The notes: a model not told the origin generated them from the letters alone. DNA of 12,438 nt from Lysinibacillus sp. (GCA_012735355.1 JAAYHP010000507.1:1-12438); one strand, 5' to 3'. Shown: positions 1-7,346, counted from the stretch's first letter. Made by a program: numbers and translations.

Positions 1-113
1 ACATAAATTGTACTTCCGAATAAGAGGGAAAGGAAGAATGTTTAAGGAGCTTTCAAAGATTGTTCATATCTTTTTGAACAGCTAAAGAACATTTATGAAA
101 ATATTACAAAATA

Positions 114-130
114 TGTAACAAATTATTACA
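114..130. promoter_or_regulatory. TnrA/GlnR-type nitrogen regulator box
   Basis: The 17-mer TGTAACAAATTATTACA fits the published TnrA/GlnR consensus TGTNANAWWWTNTNACA at every defined position. It lies in AT-rich non-coding DNA upstream of the PilZ gene, about 38 bp before the candidate -35 element, so its centre is near -81 of that promoter. This is further than the roughly -50 usual for TnrA activation, so it could serve another start point or be a chance match. A further TTACA at 104-108 makes an overlapping 5-5-5 repeat with its left arm. The match is seen directly; its function is inferred. Confidence 0.5.
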
Positions 131-167
131 GAAAAATGAAAAAATTTGTATTTATTATGGAAAATAA

Positions 168-196
168 TTGGAAATCTATTAATAATGTTTTAAAAT
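168..196 (+). promoter_or_regulatory. Candidate sigma-A promoter of the PilZ gene
   Basis: TTGGAA (168-173) and TAAAAT (191-196) are separated by 17 bp. This is the best-spaced pair in the leader and would start transcription near 203, giving a short 5' leader before the ribosome binding site at 221-227. The region is very AT-rich, so chance resemblance is possible. Confidence 0.45.
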
Positions 197-233
197 TAAT
201 AATAGTGAAAAGTATTAAAAAGAGGTGGAGAAT

Positions 234-623
234 ATGATGAGGTATAAACGAAATGCTCCTTTAAGATACAACTTTGGAGAACCGATTTCTTCACAATTTA
301 AAATTGTAAAAATTGATGATCGGGAAGTAGATAGTCAATTCGGAAAAGCGGAAGTTCTTAACATTAGCATAGATGGGGCATGTCTTAGAACGGAGTTTAA
401 TATTCCTGATATAAATCAAAAAGAAGTTTCTTTATATTTTAAATTTAATATTAATGATAAAGAATTAAATTATACTGGAAATATCGTATGGAAAAAAGAA
501 TTAGGGAAAAATGTTCAATATGGTTTGCGCATTAACATGAATGAACAAGAAAAACAACAATTGATAGATGAATTGAAAGTTTATTCGAAAAAAGGTCTCA
601 AAGATTACAAAAATCTAGCATAA
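234..623 (+). CDS. Small PilZ-domain protein (putative cyclic-di-GMP binding)
   Basis: This cytosolic protein of 129 residues is about the size of a single PilZ domain. An Arg-rich N-terminus (R6 and R11, within residues 3-12) is followed by the NxSxxG signature N43-I-S45-I-D-G48, then beta-rich sequence ending in a Gly-Leu-Arg-Ile strand near residue 100 and a charged C-terminal helix. These are the two cyclic-di-GMP-binding elements of PilZ proteins, but the Arg pair is spaced R-x4-R rather than the canonical RxxxR, so ligand binding is probable, not certain. The start is ATG 234, 6 nt after AGAGGTG; ATG 237 is also possible, and GTG 225 lies inside the ribosome binding site. There is no signal peptide or membrane segment. 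It is monocistronic as far as can be seen, and its target process cannot be read from context. Confidence 0.8.
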   Translation: MMRYKRNAPLRYNFGEPISSQFKIVKIDDREVDSQFGKAEVLNISIDGACLRTEFNIPDINQKEVSLYFKFNINDKELNYTGNIVWKKELGKNVQYGLRINMNEQEKQQLIDELKVYSKKGLKDYKNLA

Positions 624-636
624 TTGAGAGTGCGGT

Positions 637-667
637 TTGAATAGACCTCTTCACATTGTGTTATAAT
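637..667 (+). promoter_or_regulatory. Extended -10 promoter of the DegV-family gene
   Basis: A perfect TATAAT (662-667) is preceded by TG at 659-660, forming the extended -10 motif TGnTATAAT. A weak -35 (TTGAAT, 637-642) lies 19 bp upstream, a long spacing that an extended -10 can tolerate. Predicted transcription starts near 674, about 32 nt before the start codon. Confidence 0.6.
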
Positions 668-698
668 TGAAGAAATTTTGTTGAAAAATTGAAGAGGT
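645..698 (+). repeat. Inverted repeat flanking the DegV -10 box and covering its ribosome binding site
   Basis: ACCTCTTCA (645-653) is the exact reverse complement of TGAAGAGGT (690-698). The right arm is the Shine-Dalgarno sequence of the DegV-family gene. If transcription starts near 674 the left arm is not in the RNA, so the repeat could hide the ribosome binding site only in read-through transcripts from the PilZ gene. Otherwise it may be a DNA operator or chance. Confidence 0.4.
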
Positions 699-705
699 GA
701 ACCGC

Positions 706-1554
706 ATGATTAAAATTACAGCCGATAGTACGTGCGACTTATCGCCCCAATTGTTAGAGGAATATGATATAACGTTAATGCCTTTACATGTATTAATAAA
801 CGATGATGATTTCCGTGATGGCATCGATATTACACCGAAGGACATTTTCCGCTATGTTGGGGAAGAAGGGAAATCTTGTAGAACGGCAGCAGTCAATACG
901 TTCGAATATGAAACGATGTATGAAGAAGTGTCACCAAAATATGATGCTGTGATACATATAAGTTTAGGTTCCGATTTTTCATCTTGTTTCCAAAATGCGA
1001 AAATTGCCGCTGAAAAATTTGATAATGTATTTGTTGTTGATTCAAGCAACTTATCAACAGGTAGTGGTCATGTTGTACTGGATGCGGCTTTAATGGCAAA
1101 GGAAGGCAGAGAGCCTCAAGCGATTATAGCCCATTTAGAGGAAATCATACCTAAAGTGGATGCTAGTTTCGTCATCGATCATATGGATTATTTGAGAAAA
1201 GGTGGAAGATGTTCCGGAATCGAAGCATTTGGTGCCACGTTATTAAAAATTAAGCCATCTATCGAAGTGATTGACGGAAAAATGACTGTTGGAAAAAAAT
1301 ATCGTGGTAACTTTGACCGCTGTATCGTAAATTATGTAAAAGATCGACTAGAGAATAACGATGATATTGATTATTCTAGAGTATTTATTACCCACTCGTA
1401 TTGTTCTCCAGAAACGGTTCAGAAAGTAAGAGAAGCAATTGAACAATATGCAAAGTTTGATGAAATCATTGAAACGACTGCAGGTTGTACAATTTCAACT
1501 CACTGTGGACCGAATACTCTTGGAATATTGTATAAACGGAAAAGTAAAAAATGA
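706..1554 (+). CDS. DegV family protein (fatty-acid-binding, FakB-like)
   Basis: This 282-residue protein has the full length and order of the two-domain EDD/DegV fold. The N-terminus carries the ADSTCDL signature (residues 4-10), the mid N-domain has LGSDFSSCFQNA at about residue 90 where family members bind the lipid carboxylate, and the C-terminus ends with CGPNTLG in place of the usual GPG..G motif. Relatives (FakB) deliver fatty acids to the FakA kinase for phospholipid synthesis. The first substrate loop reads RTAAVN instead of the more common TSQPS, so it may belong to a divergent subclass with other lipid preference. ATG 706 is chosen because AAGAGGTGA ends 5-6 nt before it; GTG 697 lies inside that site. 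It is followed by its own terminator, so it is probably transcribed alone. No fakA is in view. Confidence 0.88.
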   Translation: MIKITADSTCDLSPQLLEEYDITLMPLHVLINDDDFRDGIDITPKDIFRYVGEEGKSCRTAAVNTFEYETMYEEVSPKYDAVIHISLGSDFSSCFQNAKIAAEKFDNVFVVDSSNLSTGSGHVVLDAALMAKEGREPQAIIAHLEEIIPKVDASFVIDHMDYLRKGGRCSGIEAFGATLLKIKPSIEVIDGKMTVGKKYRGNFDRCIVNYVKDRLENNDDIDYSRVFITHSYCSPETVQKVREAIEQYAKFDEIIETTAGCTISTHCGPNTLGILYKRKSKK

Positions 1555-1585
1555 TATGCAACGCAAATCAATTTTCAACCATAGC

Positions 1586-1626
1586 AAAAAAGCATCATTT
1601 CCTCAAATGGAAAATGGTGCTTTTTT
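1586..1626 (+). terminator. Intrinsic terminator after the DegV-family gene
   Basis: Near-perfect hairpin: AAAAAAGCATCATTTCC pairs with GGAAAATGGTGCTTTTTT around a short loop, with one G-T pair and one bulge. It ends in six T residues. The A-tract on the left could also let it stop transcription from the other side. Confidence 0.85.
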
Positions 1627-1706
1627 GGTTTTGTCACACCCTCTTTTACTTTTGTATGGAAACTTTGGACTTCTATTTTAATAATTCCGTAAATGTGGAA
1701 AATTAT

Positions 1707-1736
1707 TTGGCATCTTTTGTATAATTAATTTAGTAT
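1707..1736 (+). promoter_or_regulatory. Candidate promoter of the flavin reductase-like gene
   Basis: TTGGCA (1707-1712) and TAGTAT (1731-1736) are 18 bp apart. A better -10 hexamer, TATAAT (1720-1725), lies between them but has only a weak upstream partner (GTGGAA, 19 bp away). One of the two likely drives the gene; sequence alone does not decide. Confidence 0.4.
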
Positions 1737-1771
1737 GATTTGAAGTTACAAGATTTATAGGAGGGAATGAA

Positions 1772-2248
1772 ATGGATCCAAAAGCAAAAAGAACAGCATT
1801 AAGAGGAATAACATATGGCTTATACATCGTAGGAACGAAAGATGAGACAAGCGTGAACGGTTTTGCAGGAAATTTCTTAACACAAACTTCATTTGCGCCA
1901 CCATTAGTGGCGCTAGCAGCAAAAGCTGGAAGCCGTTCCCAACAGCAAATTGCAGAAAGCGGAGTCTTTAGCGTAAACGTATTAGAAACAGGCCAAAAAG
2001 ATATGGTAACAGCTTTCTTTAAGGCCCTTGAGCCAGAAGGAAATACGCTAGCAGGTTATGAATTTTATACTGAAGAAACAGGATGTCCAATTTTTAAAGA
2101 TGCTTTAAGCTTCTTTGAATGTAAAGTGGTGGACAAAATTGAAAAAGGTGACCATTTCATTTACGTTGGTGAAGTGATTAATGCGGGCGTTCACCGCGAA
2201 GGAGATCCACTAACGATGAAAGAAACTGGATTCTATTATGGTGGTTAA
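1772..2248 (+). CDS. Flavin reductase family protein (FMN-binding split barrel)
   Basis: The 158-residue soluble protein matches the length of single-domain flavin reductases of the Flavin_Reduct type. It shows the expected order: an N-terminal strand RGITYGLYIVGT, then NGFAGNFLTQTSFAPPLVA (about residues 30-48) where FMN is held, the SGVFSVNVL segment (about 68-76), and the late GDHFIYVGEV strand (about 127-136). Such proteins reduce FMN or FAD with NAD(P)H, often for a partner monooxygenase, but no partner gene is nearby, so substrate and role are open. ATG 1772 follows AGGAGGG by 6 nt, a very strong site. The gene stands alone between terminators. Codon use is like its neighbours. Confidence 0.82.
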   Translation: MDPKAKRTALRGITYGLYIVGTKDETSVNGFAGNFLTQTSFAPPLVALAAKAGSRSQQQIAESGVFSVNVLETGQKDMVTAFFKALEPEGNTLAGYEFYTEETGCPIFKDALSFFECKVVDKIEKGDHFIYVGEVINAGVHREGDPLTMKETGFYYGG

Positions 2249-2302
2249 ATAGATTAGTATAAGTTGGAATACATTGGTGAAATGAACTGAAATTTGGAAA
2301 AA

Positions 2303-2339
2303 TCCCCTAGAACAATGTTGTTTTTAGGGGAGTTTTTTT
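2303..2339 (+). terminator. Intrinsic terminator after the flavin reductase-like gene
   Basis: TCCCCTAGAA pairs with TTTTTAGGGGA (one G-T pair) around a short loop, followed by GTTTTTTTA. It separates this gene from the prkA-yhbH-spoVR block. Confidence 0.8.
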
Positions 2340-2449
2340 ATCGTCTGAGAAGTATTAATAAATAACCCCTATAAAATTTTTATTGGTATCATAACTCAAA
2401 CACTTTCATACTATGATATAAATCAAGCCCTGAATGGAGGGAAGGCGCT

Positions 2450-4345
2450 ATCGACATTTTAAAGAAAGTGAAAGAGTATAGAGAAGAAGAGGAAAAGCTG
2501 AAGTGGGAAGGCACCTTTGCAGAGTATTTAGAAATTGTGAAACAACGTCCAGAAGTTGCTCAAACTGCTCACTCCCGAGTTTACAATATGATAAAAAGCG
2601 CGGGAGTTGAAGAGAAAAATGGTAAAAAGATATATAAATTCTTTAGTAAAGAAATTTTCGGTTTAGAGGATGCAATTGAAAGGCTAGTTGAGGAATATTT
2701 CCATCCAGCAGCACGAAGATTGGATGTACGTAAACGAATTTTGCTGTTAATGGGTCCTGTAAGTGGTGGTAAGTCTACCATTGTTACAATGTTAAAACGG
2801 GGATTAGAAGAATATACGCGTACCGATGAAGGCGCAGTTTATGCCATTAAAGGTTGTCCGATGCACGAAGATCCATTGCATTTAATTCCTCAAAACTTGC
2901 GTGATGATTTCTATAAAGAATATGGTATCCGCATTGAAGGTAGTTTATCGCCATTAAATCAAATGCGATTAGAAGAAGAATATGGCGGTCGCATTGAAGA
3001 CGTCATGGTGGAGCGAATATTCTTCTCGGAAGATAAACGCACAGGTATTGGAACGTTCACTCCGTCCGATCCGAAATCACAAGACATTGCGGATTTAACA
3101 GGTAGTATCGATTTCTCGACGATTGCAGAATACGGTTCAGAATCGGATCCGCGGGCTTATCGATTTGATGGGGAGCTCAATAAAGCAAACCGAGGTATAA
3201 TGGAATTTCAGGAAATGTTGAAGATAGATGAAAAGTTTTTATGGCACTTACTTTCATTAACACAAGAAGGAAACTTCAAAGCTGGATGATTTGCGTTAAT
3301 TAGTGCTGATGAACTTATCGTCGCTCATACGAACGAAACGGAATATCGTTCTTTTATAGCGAATAAAAAGAATGAAGCTCTTCATTCAAGAATTATCGTC
3401 ATGCCAATTCCTTACAATTTAAAAGTAAGTGAAGAAGAACGCATTTACGAAAAAATGATTAAAGAAAGTGATATGGCCCATGTACACATTGCACCCCATG
3501 CATTAAGAGCGGCGGCAATATTCTCCGTCCTTACAAGGTTAGAAGTACCGAAAAAACAAGGAATCGACTTAGTAAAGAAAATGCGACTATACGATGGAGA
3601 AACTGTGGAAGGATATAACTCCGTTGATGTAGAAGAATTGAAAAAAGAGTTTCCGAATGAAGGGATGCACGGAATTGATCCTCGCTACGTCATCAACCGC
3701 ATATCATCAGCCATCATTCGAAAAGAAGTACCATCCATTAATGCGTTAGATGTTTTAAGGTCACTCAAAGATGGACTAGATCAACATCCTTCTATTACTC
3801 CAGAAGATAGGGAAAAATATATGAACTATATTGCCATTGCAAGAAGGGAATACGATGAAATTGCGAAAAATGAAGTGCAAAAAGCTTTTGTTTATTCTTA
3901 TGAAGAATCGGCATAAACGCTGTTAAATAACTATTTAGATAATGTGGAAGCTTACTGCAATAAAAATAAAATTCGCGATCCGCTAACAGGTGAAGAAATG
4001 CCACCAGATGAAAAATTAATGCGATCAATAGAAGAGCAAATCGGCATTTCAGAAAATGCCAAAAAAGCCTTTCGAGAAGAAATTCTTATCCGCCTATCTG
4101 CTTTTGCCCGCAAAGGGAAAAAATTCGATTATAATTCCCATGAAAGACTTCGAGAAGCCATTCAAAAGAAACTGTTTGCTGATTTGAAAGATGTAGTGAA
4201 GATAACGACATCGACAAAAACGCCGGATGAGGCACAGTTAAAGAAAATTAATGAAGTTGTTGCCACATTAATTGATGAATACGGCTATAATTCCACTTCA
4301 GCGAATGAATTGTTGCGCTATGTTGGAAGCTTGTTGAATAGATAA
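2450..4345 (+). pseudogene. prkA: prkA, serine protein kinase/AAA+ protein, interrupted by two in-frame stops and lacking a canonical start
   Basis: Read in one frame from ATC 2450, this locus encodes all of PrkA: 631 codons, the B. subtilis length, with no insertion or deletion. Visible are the Walker A motif GPVSGGKS (codons 102-109), the AAA_PrkA region to about codon 360, and the C-terminal PrkA domain ending KYVGSLLNR-like. Three substitutions break it. The first codon is ATC where family members have ATG, 8 nt after a good GGAGGG. Codon 280 is TGA (3287-3289), replacing Arg of a KAGR-F motif. Codon 489 is TAA (3914-3916), replacing Lys of ESAK-T. GTG 2468 could start a 273-residue fragment but has no good ribosome binding site. 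PrkA family members are reported as Ser/Thr kinase and ATP-dependent protease affecting sporulation. A sigma-E/K-like -10, CATACTAT, lies at 2407-2414 without a clear -35. Sequencing error or readthrough remain alternatives to true inactivation. Confidence 0.88.
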
Positions 4346-4362
4346 TTCCTAAATGAAAAAAA

Positions 4363-4407
4363 GCTAAGGATGTGTGCTAAGTTTTTTCCTTAGCACATTT
4401 TTTATTT
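4363..4407 (+). terminator. Intrinsic terminator after prkA, with an alternative overlapping stem
   Basis: TGTGCTAAG (4373-4381) pairs perfectly with CTTAGCACA (4389-4397) and is followed by TTTTTTATTTT, a standard terminator. An upstream GCTAAGGA (4363-4370) is also perfectly complementary to TCCTTAGC (4387-4394), so it competes for the same right arm. The hairpin separates prkA from yhbH, which then needs its own promoter. Confidence 0.8.
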
Positions 4408-4419
4408 TAAAAATGATGT

Positions 4420-4448
4420 GGTTATTCTCTTAACTCAGCGCATATGAT
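4420..4448 (+). promoter_or_regulatory. Candidate sigma-E-like promoter of yhbH
   Basis: GGTTATT (4420-4426) and CATATGAT (4441-4448) are 14 bp apart, a spacing that suits the mother-cell sigma-E, whose -10 resembles CATACAAT. The -10 differs at two positions and the -35 is partial. Support comes from the known sigma-E control of yhbH in B. subtilis; the match itself is moderate. Confidence 0.4.
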
Positions 4449-4456
4449 AAAAAAAG

Positions 4457-4480
4457 TGATTTTCCGCTAGCGGTAAATCA
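4457..4480. repeat. 24-bp near-perfect palindrome in the yhbH leader
   Basis: The 10-bp perfect palindrome CCGCTAGCGG (4464-4473) is flanked by TGATTT and AAATCA, which are also exact complements. Only the T-T pair at 4463/4474 breaks symmetry. It lies between the candidate -10 of yhbH and its ribosome binding site (AGGTGA, 4489-4494), and has no T-tract, so it is not a terminator. A dimeric repressor site or a leader hairpin are both possible. Confidence 0.6.
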
Positions 4481-4500
4481 TGAAAGATAGGTGAAGAAAA

Positions 4501-5661
4501 ATGCATGAAAAGCAAAACAAAAGTTTTATTGTCTCTCACGAAAACTGGTCTTTACACAGAAAAGGCTACCAAGACCAACAACGTCACATGGAGAAGGTAA
4601 AGGAAGCCATTCGAAATAACTTGCCTGATTTAATTAGTGAAGAAAGCATAATCATGTCCAACGGTCGAGAAGTTGTAAAAATTCCGATTCGTTCTTTAGA
4701 TGAATATAAAATTCGTTACAATTACGGAAAATCAAAACATGTCGGTCAAGGACAAGGTGATAGTAAAATAGGGGATATTATTGCTCGGGATTCCCAAGGA
4801 TCCCCGGGACCGGGCAAAGGAAAAGAAGCAGGGAATCTTCCAGGGCAAGACTACTATGAAGCAGAAGTGAGCCTTGAAGAAGTACAAAAAATTTTATTTA
4901 AAGAATTGGAATTACCAAATTTAGAACAAAAAGAGATGTCTAACATCGTTACAGAAAAAATTGAATTTAACGATATTCGCAAAAAAGGATTGATGGGGAA
5001 TATCGATAAAAAACGCACAATTCTTTCAGCGATTAAACGGAACGCTCTTCGGGGAGATGCAAAAATCGCTCCAATTCATAATGAAGATTTGCGCTTTAAA
5101 ACGTGGAATGAAGTTGTAAAACCACAGTCCAATGCTGTCGTTCTTGCGATGATGGATACAAGTGGTTCCATGGGAAATTTCGAAAAATATTGTGCGAGAA
5201 CATTCTTCTTTTGGATGACTCGTTTCTTACGCTCTAAATATGAAAAAGTAGATATTGAATTTATCGCCCATAGTACGGAAGCAAAAGTAGTAACAGAAGA
5301 AGAATTCTTTACGAAGGGTGAAAGCGGAGGAACGATTTGTTCATCTGCCTATTCAAAAGCATTGGAGCTTATTAAAAGTAAGTATAGCCCAAGTCGTTAT
5401 AATATTTATCCCGTTCATTTTTCAGACGGTGAAAACATGACGAGCGACAATGAAAAATGGTTAAAACTTGTCAATGAATTGATGGACGTATCAAGAATTT
5501 TCGGCTATGGGGAAGTAAATGCTTTAAATCGTTATTCTACACTAATGCACACATATAAAAAATTAGACAATGAAAAATTCCGCTATTATGTGATCCGACA
5601 AAAAAGTGATGTGTATGAAGCGTTAAAAAGCATTTTCCGTAAACAAGAAGCAAATGCGTAA
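4501..5661 (+). CDS. yhbH: YhbH, DUF444 family sporulation protein with vWA-type MIDAS
   Basis: The 386-residue protein matches the length and motifs of B. subtilis YhbH and enterobacterial YeaH. The N-terminal third is charged and includes a Gly/Pro-rich, probably disordered linker at about 82-116. The C-terminal half is a von Willebrand A-like domain with a complete metal-ion-dependent adhesion site: DTSGS (D219, S221, S223), T278 in a GGT turn, and D309 in SDGEN. No signal peptide is present, so it acts in the cytoplasm. Family members work with PrkA/YeaG and SpoVR/YcgB; in B. subtilis loss impairs sporulation. ATG 4501 follows AGGTGA by 6 nt. It starts a two-gene unit, with spoVR 14 nt downstream. 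Its partner prkA just upstream is broken, so its function here may be reduced or independent. Confidence 0.92.
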   Translation: MHEKQNKSFIVSHENWSLHRKGYQDQQRHMEKVKEAIRNNLPDLISEESIIMSNGREVVKIPIRSLDEYKIRYNYGKSKHVGQGQGDSKIGDIIARDSQGSPGPGKGKEAGNLPGQDYYEAEVSLEEVQKILFKELELPNLEQKEMSNIVTEKIEFNDIRKKGLMGNIDKKRTILSAIKRNALRGDAKIAPIHNEDLRFKTWNEVVKPQSNAVVLAMMDTSGSMGNFEKYCARTFFFWMTRFLRSKYEKVDIEFIAHSTEAKVVTEEEFFTKGESGGTICSSAYSKALELIKSKYSPSRYNIYPVHFSDGENMTSDNEKWLKLVNELMDVSRIFGYGEVNALNRYSTLMHTYKKLDNEKFRYYVIRQKSDVYEALKSIFRKQEANA

Positions 5662-5675
5662 AGGGGGGAACTTCA

Positions 5676-7070
5676 TTGGATAAAGCATTGCATAAAGCGA
5701 TCGAAGAAATTACGGAAATCGCAACTAGCTTCGGATTAGACTTTTATCCAATGCGTTATGAAATTTGCCCTGCGGATATCATTTATACTATTGGTGCCTA
5801 CGGAATGCCAACGAGATTTTCCCATTGGAGCTTCGGAAAGCAATTTTACAAAATGAAATTGCAATACGATTTAGGCCTTAGCCAAATATACGAACTTGTT
5901 ATCAATTCTGATCCGTGTTACGCTTTTTTGTTGGAAACGAATACATTGACGCAAAATAAATTAATTGTTGCCCACGTATTAGCCCATTGCGATTTCTTTA
6001 AAAATAATGTGCGCTTTTCTAATACGAGAAGAGATATGGTAGAAAGCATGACAGCTACAGCGGAACGAATTGCTGCATATGAAAGGGAATTCGGGAAAGA
6101 TGAAGTAGAACAATTTTTAGAAGCGGTATTATCCATTCAAGAGCATATCGACCCATCCCTAGTACGTCCGCACTTAATATACGATGAAGAAGAGGATGAA
6201 GAGGAAATCATCATTCCTAAAACACCTTATGATGATTTATGGAGTTTAGATGAGATCAAAGAAGAAACGAAGAAAACAAAAAAGAAGAAAAAATTCCCGC
6301 CAAAGCCGGAAAAGGATTTATTATTATTCATTGAACAATATAGTCGCGAATTGGATGACTGGCAAAGGGATATTTTAACGATGATGCGGGAAGAGATGCT
6401 TTATTTCTGGCCGCAGTTAGAGACGAAAATTATGAATGAAGGCTGGGCATCTTATTGGCATCAGCGAATTATGCGGGAATTAGATTTAACGACAGCAGAA
6501 ACAATTGAATATGCAAAATTAAATGCGGGTGTTCTTCAACCTTCTAAAACGTCTATCAACCCTTACTATTTAGGATTAAAAATATTTGAAGATATTGAAA
6601 AGCGCTATGATAATCCGACAGAAGAAATGAAAAAGATGGGGGTTCAACCTGGCTCAGGTAGGGAAAAAATCTTTGAAGTGCGAGAAATTGATTCGGATAT
6701 TTCCTTCATTCGCAATTATTTAACGAAAGAGTTGGTGGAGGAAGAAGATTTATATTTGTTTGAAAAGAAGGGGAATACGTATCAAATTACCGATAAAGAT
6801 TTTGAAAACATTCGAGATCAACTTGTTTCTAGTCGAGTGAATGGAGGATTCCCGTATATCGTTGTAGAAGATGGGGATTATTTAAAAAATGGTGAATTGT
6901 ATTTAAAGCATAGTTATGAAGGGATGGAGTTGGATCCTCATTATTTAGAAAATGTATTGCCTTATATTTATCAACTTTGGGGGCGTTCCGTCCATTTAGA
7001 AACCGTTGTTGAAAATCGGCCTGTTCTTTATTCTTACGATGGAAAACGAAATTCAAGGAAGACGTTGTAA
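5676..7070 (+). CDS. spoVR: SpoVR family protein, spore cortex-related
   Basis: The 464-residue protein is full length for SpoVR (about 468 in B. subtilis). The N-terminal domain contains [10 protein letters not shown] (H100, H104) and a central domain has the family hallmark [10 protein letters not shown] (residues 253-262). An acidic-then-lysine-rich linker (about 170-210, with EEEDEEE followed by KKTKKKKK) separates them. The H100/H104 and E255/H262 pairs look like possible metal ligands, but no activity is established and this is inference. In B. subtilis spoVR mutants make spores with defective cortex; E. coli YcgB is the homologue. The start is TTG 5676, 7 nt after GGGGGG. The gene is read together with yhbH. 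A hairpin in the MITE-like element downstream may end the transcript. Confidence 0.92.
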   Translation: MDKALHKAIEEITEIATSFGLDFYPMRYEICPADIIYTIGAYGMPTRFSHWSFGKQFYKMKLQYDLGLSQIYELVINSDPCYAFLLETNTLTQNKLIVAHVLAHCDFFKNNVRFSNTRRDMVESMTATAERIAAYEREFGKDEVEQFLEAVLSIQEHIDPSLVRPHLIYDEEEDEEEIIIPKTPYDDLWSLDEIKEETKKTKKKKKFPPKPEKDLLLFIEQYSRELDDWQRDILTMMREEMLYFWPQLETKIMNEGWASYWHQRIMRELDLTTAETIEYAKLNAGVLQPSKTSINPYYLGLKIFEDIEKRYDNPTEEMKKMGVQPGSGREKIFEVREIDSDISFIRNYLTKELVEEEDLYLFEKKGNTYQITDKDFENIRDQLVSSRVNGGFPYIVVEDGDYLKNGELYLKHSYEGMELDPHYLENVLPYIYQLWGRSVHLETVVENRPVLYSYDGKRNSRKTL

Positions 7071-7090
7071 AATGATAGATCGATAAAAAA

Positions 7091-7239
7091 GGGCTTGTCC
7101 AGAAAGTAAAAAATGATCATCCAACAATGAATTGGGTGATCATTTTTTGCCTTGTTGTTTTTCGTTTCGGGCGGACGCGCATCCAGGGCTGCTACTGAAA
7201 TATTTTTTCTTATGCTAAATATTCTTTTCGGACAAGCCC
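7091..7239. mobile_element. MITE-like element or insertion sequence remnant
   Basis: A 149-bp non-coding segment is bounded by perfect terminal inverted repeats GGGCTTGTCC (7091-7100) and GGACAAGCCC (7230-7239), with further A/T-rich similarity on both sides of each arm. It holds no transposase fragment. The ends resemble terminal repeats of IS1182-type transposons of Bacillaceae, from memory. A GC-rich patch (about 7167-7193) contrasts with its AT-rich surroundings. No convincing target-site duplication is visible. It could have been mobilised in trans by a full-length element elsewhere. Confidence 0.55.
7108..7148 (+). terminator. Long hairpin inside the MITE-like element, likely terminator for spoVR
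   Basis: AAAAAATGATCATCCAA (7108-7124) pairs with TTGGGTGATCATTTTTT (7132-7148), 17 pairs with a single G-T wobble and a 7-nt loop. The T run forms the end of the stem, and A/T symmetry lets it work in both directions. It is the only terminator-like structure after spoVR. Confidence 0.6.
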
Positions 7240-7271
7240 CTTTATTACTAGATGAATACCCTTTCTTGAAT

Positions 7272-7300
7272 TTGTTTACAAAAGTTAAGTTCGTTACAAT
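7272..7300 (+). promoter_or_regulatory. Sigma-A-like promoter of the membrane protein gene
   Basis: TTGTTT (7272-7277) and TACAAT (7295-7300) are exactly 17 bp apart, 47 bp before the chosen start codon. It lies just outside the right end of the MITE-like element. Confidence 0.55.
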
Positions 7301-7346
7301 AGATTAGAGAAAGCAACTAGTTGTGAACGTTTTAGGAGTGAATTTC

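Noticed and set aside
2..85. Short open frame at the window start (tail of an upstream gene, or a 15-residue peptide from ATG 38)
   Set aside because: Frame 2 is open from the edge to TAA 83-85, but another frame stops at 4-6 and a third at 21-23, so the upstream gene end cannot be chosen. The imperfect hairpin at 48-83 has no T-tract to mark a transcript end.
674..690. CodY box ahead of the DegV-family gene
   Set aside because: AATTTT and AAAATT arms are present, but the central spacing is wrong and the best alignment to the CodY consensus has five or more mismatches.
1439..1681. Plus-strand open frame overlapping the DegV 3' end
   Set aside because: It runs out of frame through the DegV C-terminus and across the terminator hairpin, and no start signal precedes it.
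3287..3330. Selenocysteine insertion at the prkA TGA
   Set aside because: The position is Arg in the family, no stable hairpin is evident just after the codon, and the second stop is TAA, which selenocysteine would not explain.
3401..4345. Two independent small genes (3401-3916 and 3944-4345)
   Set aside because: Both are in the same frame as the upstream prkA part, continue its family sequence without a gap, and lack ribosome binding sites at their first start codons. They are pieces of one interrupted gene.
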